Both the position numbers and the translations under genes were made by a program. The notes beneath the pieces are model-generated. The model did no database searches, had not been told where the DNA came from, and saw only the letters and a program-made list of their open reading frames with translations. A DNA stretch of 64,000 nt, taken from Oscillospiraceae bacterium (GTDB lineage: Bacteria; Bacillota; Clostridia; Monoglobales; Monoglobaceae). The stretch spans positions 1-64,000 of the forward strand of contig SVKF01000007.1 in NCBI GenBank assembly GCA_015068605.1, given 5' to 3'. This document shows positions 43,748 to 52,625 of the stretch, one piece after another; the stretch's first letter is position 1; every line of letters starts with the position of its first letter.

Positions 43748-43834
43748 GCGGATATGGCGGAATTGGCAGACGCGCATGGTTCAGGTCCATGTGAAAGCAA
43801 TTTCATGCAGGTTCAAGTCCTGTTATCCGCACCA
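43748..43834 (+). tRNA. tRNA-Leu (CAG anticodon)
   Basis: The acceptor stem pairs GCGGATA with TATCCGC, and the CCA end is encoded (43832-43834). The anticodon stem CATGG/CCATG encloses the loop TTCAGGT with anticodon CAG at 43782-43784, which reads the Leu codon CUG. A long variable arm, as in class II tRNAs, and a GTTCAAGTC T-loop are present. A terminator follows. It is the only tRNA seen in the window. Confidence 0.97.
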
Positions 43835-43836
43835 CA

Positions 43837-43870
43837 TCGAAGCAAAGTTCACTTTGCTTCGACTTTTTTA
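43837..43870 (+). terminator. tRNA-Leu terminator
   Basis: An 11-bp stem, TCGAAGCAAAG with CTTTGCTTCGA, followed by CTTTTTTTA. Confidence 0.9.
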
Positions 43871-43881
43871 TTTTAATATAC

Positions 43882-43925
43882 AAAAAAGCTGCAGAAAACC
43901 GAAACACTTTCTGCAGCCTTTTTAT
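43882..43925. terminator. bidirectional terminator
   Basis: GCTGCAGAAA (43888-43897) pairs with TTTCTGCAGC (43908-43917), with an A-run on the left and a T-run on the right. It serves the leftward secreted-protein gene and backs up the tRNA terminator. Confidence 0.8.
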
Positions 43926-43936
43926 AGCCTTTTAAC

Positions 43937-44764
43937 TTATTTTTCTATCGTAACAGTTTGAGTTATTGTTTCCCCTTCGGGAACATTCTCAACACCTGCA
44001 CGAACTCTGATTTCACCTTCGAGGCAGGAAACATCAAATGTGCTTGTTGCACTTTTGCCGTTACTTCCCGTCAAAACGATAATATAGCTTGTATCATCAG
44101 CGCCAATCATTGCTTTATTGATGTAACCCACATTATATGTTGAATCATCATTATTACTTCTGATTTCAACAGTTTTTTCCGAAACCGCATCAATCTCGCC
44201 GACTTCATTGAAGAATATATCTCCGGTTAAGGTTACGGTCGCAGCAGTATCATTCATATATTCAACTTTACCTGTTCCGGTTGTTGAAATTGTTGCATTG
44301 AGGAGCTTATTTCCCTGTTGGATAGTTATCTTCATGTCGTCTCCGACAACAGCCGTATCCCCACCTGCATCATATTCAGCATCCGTAATTTTCTGAGGAA
44401 TACCGTTTTCGATGTGGAGAAGGATTTTGGTTGAATTTCCATATTCTCCGCCAAGAACTATAACAACATCGCCTGTAAAATCAGGCTTAACTTTAATACC
44501 GAACGACCCGTTGCCGACAGCCTGGTCAAGCCCGATAATAGGAGTATTTTCGACCCCGTCCCACGGAGTCTCCTCATTTGCATCTACAATATCCGTCACA
44601 TCATAAACAAATATTGTCATATACTCATCGGTGTGCCCGGAATAATTAATACTTATCTCGTCTGCAACACGGTTAAAATCCTGCTGAGTTATGGAATAAT
44701 CAGCAGCAAATACCGCAGTGGAAAGCGACAAAACCGTCAGCACAGCAGCTATAATTTTTTTCAT
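43937..44764 (-). CDS. secreted protein of unknown function
   Basis: A 275-residue exported protein with a signal peptide (1-20, ending VFAAD). The mature part is beta-rich and acidic with few cysteines (STFDVSCLEGE), and ends in a beta-strand-like VPEGETITQTVTIEK. It resembles cohesin-like or Ig-like extracellular modules in general composition, but I cannot assign a family. The segment around WDGVENTPIIGLDQAVGN recalls the short, well-ordered domains found in Clostridial surface proteins. It is monocistronic, with a bidirectional terminator. Confidence 0.6.
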   Translation of the reverse strand: MKKIIAAVLTVLSLSTAVFAADYSITQQDFNRVADEISINYSGHTDEYMTIFVYDVTDIVDANEETPWDGVENTPIIGLDQAVGNGSFGIKVKPDFTGDVVIVLGGEYGNSTKILLHIENGIPQKITDAEYDAGGDTAVVGDDMKITIQQGNKLLNATISTTGTGKVEYMNDTAATVTLTGDIFFNEVGEIDAVSEKTVEIRSNNDDSTYNVGYINKAMIGADDTSYIIVLTGSNGKSATSTFDVSCLEGEIRVRAGVENVPEGETITQTVTIEK

Positions 44765-44862
44765 ATCTAAGCGCCCCTTTTCATTTTCTTACAATTCTAC
44801 CTAATTATTATATCATCAAAACCAAATATTGTCAAGCACTCTATGTTGTATAAATAAAAATT

Positions 44863-47037
44863 TTACCCCAACATATTGTAGTTTGTTTGAATTCTGCCCT
44901 GCCGGCTGTGGCAAGTGAAGAAAATAATTTGTCTGCCATTTCTTGCATAGTTTTCCAGAAATTCTGAGGCAAGCGCCGCCCTTTCATCATCATAATCAGC
45001 AAAAACATCGTCAAGCAACAGCGGAACCGGCTCGTTTTCCGAAAGCATCTCGCAAAGAGCTATCCGAAGAGCAAGATAACTTTGGGCAAGTGTTCCCCGA
45101 CTAAGATAATGACGGCTCCGATACCCACCTGTGTCCTCGGATTTTACCCCAATTTCATAAACCTTATCTGTGCTGAGGCTTTGATATTTGCCGCCGGTCA
45201 ATATGGAAAGTATTTCAGATGCTCTCTCCTTAAGGGCAGGCGCAAAGGAACGCCGCATTTCATCCTCCGCTTCAACAAGGACATCTCTTGCCATGGTTAA
45301 ATCCTGATAATATGCCTCCATTTCATTTGCTTTTTCCAATAATTCGTCCCTTTCTCTCATTAAAGGTGCTATATCCTCAGGTTCTTTCCCGAGCATTCCT
45401 TTAATTTCGAGAAGTTCATTATTTTTCATTTTTATTTCATGCTCTGCTTTTTCCACATCTGCAGAATTCACCGTTTCCGTCGGCAACCCTTTTTCTATAT
45501 CTTGCGCAAGATTTAAAAGCTTTTGCGGATTTAATTCCTCAAGCTTAAATGCAGAGGCATAAGAATCCCTGCTTTGCCGTGCCTTTTCCATATCACTTTG
45601 TAATTTAGAAAGTGTTTTCACAAATTCCTTCCCTTCCTCCGACGATGAGACACTGCGATATTGACCGACATATTCAACAAAGACAGACTCTGCCAATTTC
45701 AAGCTTCTTTGAGCCTCCTCATAAATTTTCGCCTTTTCAATCATCGTGATACTCTCTCTGTATGCTTTTTCAAACTCAGCTGCCGAGTGACATCCACGGC
45801 TTTCAAAAAGCTCTGCAAGTTTTTTCTCAGTTGATCTCAAATCGCTGTCATTTGGCTGATTTTTTAATTTTATCAGACTTAAAACCGAAATAATAAGCCC
45901 CACCGCTGATGCCGAAAATATGAGTGGATTGAATATTCCGCCAAGAACACCCACAAGGAAAATTATACTGCCGATTATTAATGATAAACGATACTTTCCC
46001 TTTCGGGCTTTCGCTGTTGCTTCAGCCACAACCTCTTTTTGTTTTTCTTCGGATAAAAGAAAATATTTTCTCATATCCTCATCCGTGACAGCTTTTTGGG
46101 GAGACACTTTTTCCGTTTTTGAAAGCACATCCCTTGCAACCGCCACAGCATTTTCGTATTCTGAACATTTTTGTAAAATCTCTGCAGGCTCACCCGTTCC
46201 AACCAATACCTTAACCTTATTTTCTGCCTGCTCCGCCATATCCGAAAGCCCTGCAAGAGTCCTGCACGCATCCGCTTTTCTGCGGTTTTCTTCGCCGGCA
46301 AGAGCCAACCGCATTTTCCTAACCTTTTCGTTCAAATCCGACAATTCTTTTTCTGTTTTAGTATATTCCTCGCTTAATTTCCGCCTTTGCTCGGCTTGGG
46401 AATCAACCTTATCTATCTGTGAATTCAGTTCCTCGATTCTATCTTGCGCAAGATTGATTTTCCCCTTGCTTCTTTTTTTCATAAGCTCGTCCATTGCTTT
46501 TTCGATACGAGCCAAAACATTCTTTGTCGAAACAGCCTCGTCTCCGCTTTCTGCCAAATTTGAAAGTCTTGCGGCAATATCTCCGCTCTCGGTTCCTGCA
46601 AAACAATCGGCAGTCGCCCCGAAAACACTCTTTTCAAAGGCGTTATAATCAATTCCGAGAAAAAATTTCCCAATTTCCGTGTCGGGCGGAAGATTCACGG
46701 CATTTCCCGTTTCCGTATCCGTCACAGTTACCTTATCCGTTTTTGATGTTGCTCGAAACTCCTTATGAATGAGATAGCTTCTGCCTCTGCACTCAATCTC
46801 CATATCCCCCGACATCTTATCTCCGCTCCACGGAGCATACTTTTTTCTGAAATTTTCGGATATATCCGTCCTTGAAGAAGACCCTGCCGTGCCGTATAAC
46901 ATAAGGCTGATAAATGCCATAAGAGTGGATTTGCCGTCTTCGTTTTTCCCAAACATCAGATTAAATCCATCCGAAAAATCAAGAGCATAGTTTTTAAATT
47001 TCCCAAAGGATATGATTTCAACTCTTTTAATCCTCAT
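44863..47037 (-). CDS. YhaN-like SMC/Rad50-type ATPase
   Basis: A 724-residue ATPase. The N-terminal P-loop is GKNEDGKST after an IISFGKFKNY start. Two coiled-coil stretches (about 190-260 and 420-600) flank a hydrophobic hairpin (LSLIIGSIIFLVGVLGGIF). The C-terminal signature LSRGTLAQSYLALRIAL and Walker B LLLDDVFADYDDER complete the ATPase head. Together with the adjacent YhaO-type nuclease it forms a Rad50/Mre11-like pair, probably for DNA-end or recombination processing. The membrane-like hairpin is a feature of YhaN rather than SbcC. The start at 47037 overlaps the nuclease stop by 11 bp and has GGAGG. It contains two copies of the ATCTTGCGCAAGAT palindrome. Confidence 0.85.
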   Translation of the reverse strand: MRIKRVEIISFGKFKNYALDFSDGFNLMFGKNEDGKSTLMAFISLMLYGTAGSSSRTDISENFRKKYAPWSGDKMSGDMEIECRGRSYLIHKEFRATSKTDKVTVTDTETGNAVNLPPDTEIGKFFLGIDYNAFEKSVFGATADCFAGTESGDIAARLSNLAESGDEAVSTKNVLARIEKAMDELMKKRSKGKINLAQDRIEELNSQIDKVDSQAEQRRKLSEEYTKTEKELSDLNEKVRKMRLALAGEENRRKADACRTLAGLSDMAEQAENKVKVLVGTGEPAEILQKCSEYENAVAVARDVLSKTEKVSPQKAVTDEDMRKYFLLSEEKQKEVVAEATAKARKGKYRLSLIIGSIIFLVGVLGGIFNPLIFSASAVGLIISVLSLIKLKNQPNDSDLRSTEKKLAELFESRGCHSAAEFEKAYRESITMIEKAKIYEEAQRSLKLAESVFVEYVGQYRSVSSSEEGKEFVKTLSKLQSDMEKARQSRDSYASAFKLEELNPQKLLNLAQDIEKGLPTETVNSADVEKAEHEIKMKNNELLEIKGMLGKEPEDIAPLMRERDELLEKANEMEAYYQDLTMARDVLVEAEDEMRRSFAPALKERASEILSILTGGKYQSLSTDKVYEIGVKSEDTGGYRSRHYLSRGTLAQSYLALRIALCEMLSENEPVPLLLDDVFADYDDERAALASEFLENYARNGRQIIFFTCHSRQGRIQTNYNMLG

Positions 47038-48124
47038 CAAAATCCACCTCCTCCGAAAATGCCGCAAGTCCTATTCTAACCGCATTTTCAATATTTTCAC
47101 CACGCTCTGCCCTCTCCAGCATTTTGCGAACAAAAATCCCCCTAACAGAATTTTCCTCGGCAATAAGAGTCAAGTCCTTTAAAGGGGTTTTAACCTTATT
47201 TTTAATCTTAACAAAATACAGCTCACTCTCCAGCTCTGCTCCAAGCTCCGTCGCAGAAAAAGATACTGCACTCTCCCCCGTCAAGACTATCTTATACAGC
47301 CAATCTTTGCCCTCATCTCCATATTTTTCGTCAATCTTGTGCAAGATAATATTTTTAATGTCACTTTTCTTAAGAGCAGTTGAAACATCAACCTCCTCTT
47401 CCACAAAACGACGCCTGCATATGGGGATAAAGCTCATCTCAACCTTGCCTTTTTCAACCGTTCCGAAATAAAATCCCTTTTCGTAAAGCTCGTCAAAGCC
47501 TTGTCCCTCGGGACATCCCGAATAGGCATAGCTTGTTTTTCCTTCCTTTATAATATCACTTCTCTTATGAATATGCCCGAGAGCAATATAGTCCATATTG
47601 CTGTTTTGAATTTCCTCCACGGTCACGGGACCATAAGGGGTATCGGAGGAAATATCTCCATGGATTACGGCGATGTTTATCATACTTTCATCCGCTCGCA
47701 TTTGTTTCAGAATATGGTCATTTCTATACACATCGCTAAACCCACCGCCGTGGATTTTCACCCCAAGCTCAGACAGCTCCAAACCTTCCGCCTCATTTTT
47801 AAAAACCATCACATTTTCAGGCAATTCCCAGCTCTCCCAAAAAGTATTCTCCCCGTAATAATCGTGATTTCCGGGAGTTATAAACACTTTACCGCTAAAT
47901 TCGGAAAAAGCAGAAGAAATTTGTTCCAGGATATCTTTTGACGGCTTATGGCTGTCAAACAAATCCCCTGCAATCAATAATAAATCAGCCTGATTTTCCT
48001 CCGCATAGGAAACAATTCGCAAAAATGTCTGCAACACCTCTGCCTTTCTCCGTGTTGAAATTCTTTTAATACCCGCAGACGCGCCAATATGCACATCTGC
48101 ACAATGCAAAATCCTAACTCCCAT
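47027..48124 (-). CDS. YhaO-like Mre11/SbcD-type metallophosphoesterase
   Basis: A 365-residue nuclease. The five metal-binding motifs are in order: DVHIGA, GDLFDSH, GNHDYY, HGDISSD and GHIHKR. The C-terminal ~120 residues are the DNA-binding/capping part. It is translationally coupled to the YhaN-like ATPase, which argues that the two form one complex. It contains a one-mismatch copy of the palindrome near 47334. It is separated from ribokinase by 11 bp, so all three genes are likely to be co-transcribed. Confidence 0.87.
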   Translation of the reverse strand: MGVRILHCADVHIGASAGIKRISTRRKAEVLQTFLRIVSYAEENQADLLLIAGDLFDSHKPSKDILEQISSAFSEFSGKVFITPGNHDYYGENTFWESWELPENVMVFKNEAEGLELSELGVKIHGGGFSDVYRNDHILKQMRADESMINIAVIHGDISSDTPYGPVTVEEIQNSNMDYIALGHIHKRSDIIKEGKTSYAYSGCPEGQGFDELYEKGFYFGTVEKGKVEMSFIPICRRRFVEEEVDVSTALKKSDIKNIILHKIDEKYGDEGKDWLYKIVLTGESAVSFSATELGAELESELYFVKIKNKVKTPLKDLTLIAEENSVRGIFVRKMLERAERGENIENAVRIGLAAFSEEVDFDED

Positions 48125-48135
48125 AAAATCACCTC

Positions 48136-49041
48136 TTAATTTCTCTCGTCCAGCAATGCCTCAACCTCATCCCCGGTGGGAATAGAACAACTTGCCCCTG
48201 CCCGACTCACAGTTATTGCCGAAGCCGCCGTGGCAAATTCAACCGCCTCTCGTATATCCCTGCCGAAATTCATACACAATGCACCAATAAATGTATCTCC
48301 TGCCGCAGTTGTATCCACTACCTCAGCCTTAAATGCGCTTTGATGCTTTATATCTTGCGCAAGATTGTAGACAGAGCCGTCTGCCCCGAGGGTGATAATA
48401 ACCTGTTGAATACCAAGCTTCATCAGAAAATCCATACATTTTTTGCGATTTTCTTTTGTGTCGGGATATATTTTCGTTAAAAACTCCGTTTCGGTTTCAT
48501 TGAGAATTATTACATCTGTGTTTTCAAGCAGTTCCTTCGGCATTTCGGCTACGGGTGCAGGATTGAGCACCACCTTAACCCCTGCCTCATGCGCCGCTTT
48601 TGCCGCATAAGTAACCGTTTCCATGGGAATTTCAAGTTGCATGATAACCGCATCCGCTGACCTGATAACATCCATATTTTTATCAATCATTTCCTTTGAA
48701 ACTACACCGTTTGCACCGCTGTCTAAAATTATACAGTTATCCCCTCTGCAAACATTTATAATCGCAACGCCGGTGTTTGTCTCAACTCTTTCAATTCTGT
48801 CCGTTTTAATATTGTTTGCCTTAAAGTTTTCGATGGCAATATCACCGTTAGAATCATTCCCCACGGCTCCGATAAAGGTTACATCTCCGCCAAGCTTCGA
48901 TACGGCAATGGCTTGATTTGCTCCCTTTCCGCCACAATTTACACAAAATCCGCTTCCTAAAATTGTTTCGCCGATTTTAGGCATCCTGTCTGTATTTATA
49001 ACCAAATCGGTATTTATACTCCCAATTACAACAAACTTCAT
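48136..49041 (-). CDS. rbsK: ribokinase (PfkB family)
   Basis: A 301-residue carbohydrate kinase. VIGSINTDLV at the N-terminus, the ribose-binding GGKGANQAIA motif, and the C-terminal DTTAAGDTFIGAL with the catalytic Asp are diagnostic of ribokinase. It phosphorylates ribose at O5 for the pentose-phosphate pathway. No ribose transporter is adjacent, so the ribose may come from nucleosides. It is the first gene of the rbsK-yhaO-yhaN run. One perfect palindrome copy lies at 48352-48365, encoding Asn-Leu-Ala-Gln-Asp. Confidence 0.9.
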   Translation of the reverse strand: MKFVVIGSINTDLVINTDRMPKIGETILGSGFCVNCGGKGANQAIAVSKLGGDVTFIGAVGNDSNGDIAIENFKANNIKTDRIERVETNTGVAIINVCRGDNCIILDSGANGVVSKEMIDKNMDVIRSADAVIMQLEIPMETVTYAAKAAHEAGVKVVLNPAPVAEMPKELLENTDVIILNETETEFLTKIYPDTKENRKKCMDFLMKLGIQQVIITLGADGSVYNLAQDIKHQSAFKAEVVDTTAAGDTFIGALCMNFGRDIREAVEFATAASAITVSRAGASCSIPTGDEVEALLDERN

Positions 49042-49140
49042 ATTTATTTCTCCCTTACTGTTAAATACTAATATTATAGCATATAATTTTCAAAAACTCA
49101 ATTAAAGTTTGAAATTTAGGTGAAAAATATAATATATTAG

Positions 49141-49169
49141 TGGACTTTTTTGAATAAATATGATAAAAT
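49141..49169 (+). promoter_or_regulatory. promoter of the GT4-CsaB operon
   Basis: TGGACT (49141-49146), 17 bp, TAAAAT (49164-49169), 34 bp before the ATG. The -35 box is weak. Confidence 0.45.
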
Positions 49170-49202
49170 TAAATATTATAAGGAAATCGCGGAGGGAAAA
49201 AT

Positions 49203-51494
49203 ATGCGTGTTTTAATGACAACCATGCAACTTGATATCGGGGGAGCGGAGACCCATATTGTTGAGCTTTCCAAAGCATTGGCAAGAAGAGGGGTCGAGGT
49301 TTATGTTGCATCCTGCGGCGGAGCTTACGAAAAAGAGCTTTCCGAGGCGGGAATCAAGCATTTTTGTGTTCCTCTGAACTGTAAAAATCCTCGTGCGGTC
49401 AGAAAGTCCTACCGTATGCTTAAACAAATTATTACGGAATATAAATTCGACGTTGTCCACGGTCATGCCCGTATTCCTTCATTCATCTGCGGAAGACTTC
49501 ATAAAAAACTGCACTTCCCCTTTGTCACCACGGCGCACTGGGTTTTTCGTGCTGGCTTTCCCTTTAATAAGCTGTCTGACTGGGGACAGAGAAGTCTTGC
49601 GGTCAGCGATGATATTAAGGATTATCTGATTGAAAGCTACGGTATTGACGCAGATAATATTCGTGTTACAATCAACGGAATTGACACGGAAAAATTCTCG
49701 GAAAACACAGATTTTTCCCATATCAAATCCGAGTTTTCTCTCGGTGATAATAAAAAACGGATTGTTTATGTCAGCCGAATGGATACTGACCGTTCTCTGG
49801 TCGCCCACCAGCTTATAAAAATTTCGCCTGACCTTTATAAGGCGTTTCCCGACCTTGAAATTGTTATTGTTGGCGACGGAAATGATTATGATGCCATAAA
49901 AAAAGAGGCGGAAGAAGTCAATAATGCACTCAAAACCCGTCTTATCATAACCACGGGCGCAAGAACAGATATAAATAAATTTGTTGCAAGCGGTGATATT
50001 TTCGTGGGTGTCAGCCGTGCCGCTCTTGAGGCAATGGCTTGTAAAAAACCGTCTATAATTGCCGGAAACGAAGGCTATATCGGCATTTTTGACGAGGATA
50101 AGTTAAAGGTATCTGTTGACACAAACTTCTGTTGTCGAGGTTGTGAGCCATCCACACCCGAATATCTTGTGCAAGATATAAAAAAATTGTTTGACGAGAG
50201 CGACCTTAATGCATTGGGGGAATATTCAAGAGAGATTATCAAGAGTCGGTATTCTGTTGAAACAATGGCAGAGGATGCCCTTAAAATGTATGCCTCGGTG
50301 TTGACCGGGGAGAAAATAAACGAAACAAAGAAAACAAACCCTCATGAACTTGAAAAATACTCTGTTCCTTTCGGAAAAAACATTAAAAATGATGTTATAA
50401 TTTCGGGCTATTACGGATTTAAAAACAGCGGTGATGACACCAGTCTTAAGGCGATTATCAAAGGGCTTAAGGAGCTGTCGCCCAATATCCGAATAACTGT
50501 TCTATCGAAAAATCCGGAAGAAACAAAGGTAATTTACGGTGTTAATTCCATCAACAGACTTAACCTATTTTCAATCATAAGAAAAATGCGCCGCTCATCC
50601 CTCTTAATAAGCGGCGGAGGAAGTCTTATTCAGGATGTTACATCGGAAAAATCCTTGCTGTACTATCTTTTAGTGATACGCCTTGCAATGAGATTTGGGC
50701 TTAAAACCATGCTTTTCGGCAACGGAATCGGCCCTGTCATAAATAAAAAGTCTTATAAAAAGATTGCAAGGATTTTGAGTCGGGTTGATGCCATAACCTT
50801 AAGAGAGCCGAAATCCGCAGAACTTTTGGAGGAAATGGGAGTCAATACAAAAAATGTTTTGATTACCGCAGATTCTGTTTTTGCCCTTTCCTATTCCGAT
50901 TTTACGGATGCAGAGGAGTCCTTGTCCAAAATAGGTATTCCTTCCGGTCAAAAGTATTTCTGTGTTTCGGTGCGAAAATGGAATAATCTTGCGCAAGATT
51001 TTGAGACATCCGTTGCAAACACCTGCAGACATATATCGGATAAGTACGGATTTGTTCCGCTTTTTGTTCCTATGCAGTATAACCAGGACATTGGCATCTG
51101 CAAAAAAATTATGGACAAGCTTGAAGGGAAGGGATATATTCTTAATCAATCCGTTTCCTTTGACAAAATGCTTGGAATTATCTCAAAGAGTGAGTTTGTT
51201 ATGGGTATGCGGCTTCACATTCTTATTTATGCGGCGTGTACGGGGGTTCCCGTTGTTGGGCTTGACTATGACCCTAAAATAAACAATATGATGGAATATA
51301 TGGGGCAGACCCATTTTCTGCCTGTTGACACTCTCAAGCAGGACAAGCTTATTTCATTGTGTGATGAAATTATTTTAAAGCGTGACAGCTTTAAGGCAGG
51401 ACTTGAGGATATACGCAAAACCTCAAAGGCTTTGGCTGACAAAAACGCACAAATTGCAATAAATTTACTTAACGGAGGAGATATAAATGATTAA
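49203..51494 (+). CDS. fusion of a GT4 glycosyltransferase and a CsaB-type polysaccharide pyruvyl transferase
   Basis: A 763-residue two-domain protein. Residues 1-~375 are a GT-B glycosyltransferase of family GT4 (GGAETHIVELSKAL, VHGHARIPSF, ITINGIDTEKF-like acceptor region, then SRAALEAMACKKP). Residues ~390-763 are a CsaB-type pyruvyl transferase (GYYGFKNSGDD, LLISGGGSLIQD, FGNGIGPV, MGMRLHILIYAA). CsaB adds pyruvate to secondary wall polymer, the group SLH domains recognise. The fusion suggests that sugar addition and pyruvylation of the same polymer are linked. GGAGGG precedes the ATG. The stop overlaps the next gene by 8 bp. It contains one perfect and one variant palindrome. Confidence 0.88.
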   Translation: MRVLMTTMQLDIGGAETHIVELSKALARRGVEVYVASCGGAYEKELSEAGIKHFCVPLNCKNPRAVRKSYRMLKQIITEYKFDVVHGHARIPSFICGRLHKKLHFPFVTTAHWVFRAGFPFNKLSDWGQRSLAVSDDIKDYLIESYGIDADNIRVTINGIDTEKFSENTDFSHIKSEFSLGDNKKRIVYVSRMDTDRSLVAHQLIKISPDLYKAFPDLEIVIVGDGNDYDAIKKEAEEVNNALKTRLIITTGARTDINKFVASGDIFVGVSRAALEAMACKKPSIIAGNEGYIGIFDEDKLKVSVDTNFCCRGCEPSTPEYLVQDIKKLFDESDLNALGEYSREIIKSRYSVETMAEDALKMYASVLTGEKINETKKTNPHELEKYSVPFGKNIKNDVIISGYYGFKNSGDDTSLKAIIKGLKELSPNIRITVLSKNPEETKVIYGVNSINRLNLFSIIRKMRRSSLLISGGGSLIQDVTSEKSLLYYLLVIRLAMRFGLKTMLFGNGIGPVINKKSYKKIARILSRVDAITLREPKSAELLEEMGVNTKNVLITADSVFALSYSDFTDAEESLSKIGIPSGQKYFCVSVRKWNNLAQDFETSVANTCRHISDKYGFVPLFVPMQYNQDIGICKKIMDKLEGKGYILNQSVSFDKMLGIISKSEFVMGMRLHILIYAACTGVPVVGLDYDPKINNMMEYMGQTHFLPVDTLKQDKLISLCDEIILKRDSFKAGLEDIRKTSKALADKNAQIAINLLNGGDIND

Positions 51495-52605
51495 AGTTAA
51501 CATTATTTCAGGCTTTTTGGGTGCAGGAAAAACTACTCTTATAAAAAAGCTTATTGGCGAGGTTTATAAGAACGAGAAAATCGCTCTTATCGAAAATGAG
51601 TTTGGGGAAATCGGTATTGACGGCGGATTTCTTAAAAATTCGGGAATCGAAATCAAGGAAATGAACTCCGGCTGTATCTGTTGTTCCCTTGTGGGTGATT
51701 TTGGCGAAAGTCTTAAAGAAATGGCAAATACTTATCAGCCCGAAAGAATTATTATCGAGCCAACAGGGGTGGGTAAGCTTTCCGATGTTATCGGTGCCAT
51801 AGAGAAGGTTGACGGCGTTGACCTTGAGCTTGATTGTGCCATAACCGTTGTTGACGGAACAAAATGCAAACTCTATATGAAGAATTTTGGTGAATTTTAT
51901 AATAATCAGGTGGAAAATGCCACCTGTATCCTTATGACAAGAATGGATAAAATTACCGAAGACAAGCTTTCTGAGGCTGTTTCAATGCTCAAAACCCATA
52001 ACAATTCTGCTCCAATTATAACAACGCCTCTTGACCAGCTTACGGCAGACAAAATTCTTGATGCAATAAACGGTTCACATTCGCTTCTGAATGAGCTTCT
52101 TGAAGCCCACCACGAACATCATCACCACGGAGAGGAATGTTGTCACGACCACGAACATCATCACCACGGGGAAGAATGTTGTCACGACCACGACCATCAC
52201 CACCATGGGGAAGAATGTTGCCACGACCATGAACATCACCACCACGGCGAAGAGTGTTGCCACGACCATGAACATCACCACCATGGGGAGGAATGCTCTT
52301 GTGGATGCGGCGGACACCATCATCACCACGATGCCGACGAGGCATTTGTTTCCTGGGGAACAGAAACGGCAAAGGCATTTTCAAAAGCCGAGCTTAAAGA
52401 AATTCTTTCTGCGCTTGACACGGGTGAATATGGTATTGTTCTGCGAGGAAAAGGCATTGTCAGAGGAGAAAACGACTGGATATGCTTTGACTATGTTCCC
52501 GGCGAATTTGAAATTCGTGATGGTTCCCCCGACTACACAGGCAAGGTTTGTGTCATCGGCTCCAATCTTGCGCAAGATAAACTTGAAAAATTATTTGCTA
52601 TTTAA
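51487..52605 (+). CDS. CobW-family metal-binding GTPase with a tandem His/Cys-rich repeat
   Basis: A 372-residue G3E GTPase. The P-loop is GFLGAGKTT, the conserved metal motif CICC is in NSGCICCSL, and EPTG and TRMDK follow. From residue ~208 to ~285 there is a metal-sponge segment: five near-perfect 13-residue units of the form HEHHHHGEECCHD, ending in CSCGCGGHHHHH. The usual C-terminal CobW domain follows. Such proteins carry or insert Zn, Co or Ni. The repeat is longer and richer in Cys than usual. It overlaps the GT4-CsaB gene by 8 bp and precedes a second CobW-like gene by 20 bp, so the three are probably one operon. Confidence 0.87.
   Translation: MIKVNIISGFLGAGKTTLIKKLIGEVYKNEKIALIENEFGEIGIDGGFLKNSGIEIKEMNSGCICCSLVGDFGESLKEMANTYQPERIIIEPTGVGKLSDVIGAIEKVDGVDLELDCAITVVDGTKCKLYMKNFGEFYNNQVENATCILMTRMDKITEDKLSEAVSMLKTHNNSAPIITTPLDQLTADKILDAINGSHSLLNELLEAHHEHHHHGEECCHDHEHHHHGEECCHDHDHHHHGEECCHDHEHHHHGEECCHDHEHHHHGEECSCGCGGHHHHHDADEAFVSWGTETAKAFSKAELKEILSALDTGEYGIVLRGKGIVRGENDWICFDYVPGEFEIRDGSPDYTGKVCVIGSNLAQDKLEKLFAI
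52114..52309 (+). repeat. 39-bp in-frame tandem repeats encoding the His/Cys-rich segment
   Basis: The unit starts GAACATCATCACCACGG and continues through GAATGTTGTCACGACCAC. Four full units and a partial fifth lie within the CobW gene with only silent or Glu/Asp changes, which indicates recent expansion by slippage or unequal exchange. Confidence 0.85.
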
Positions 52606-52625
52606 TCTGAAGGGGTGAATACAGT

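Noticed and set aside
45920-46648. 242-codon frame antisense to the YhaN-like gene
   Set aside because: Ser/Phe/Ala-rich shadow of coiled-coil codons with no start signals.
52040-52384. Open frames antisense to the CobW gene and in a second forward frame
   Set aside because: They arise from the His/Cys codon repeat read in other frames (Met/Val-rich or Arg/Gly-rich low-complexity peptides) and overlap a well-supported gene.
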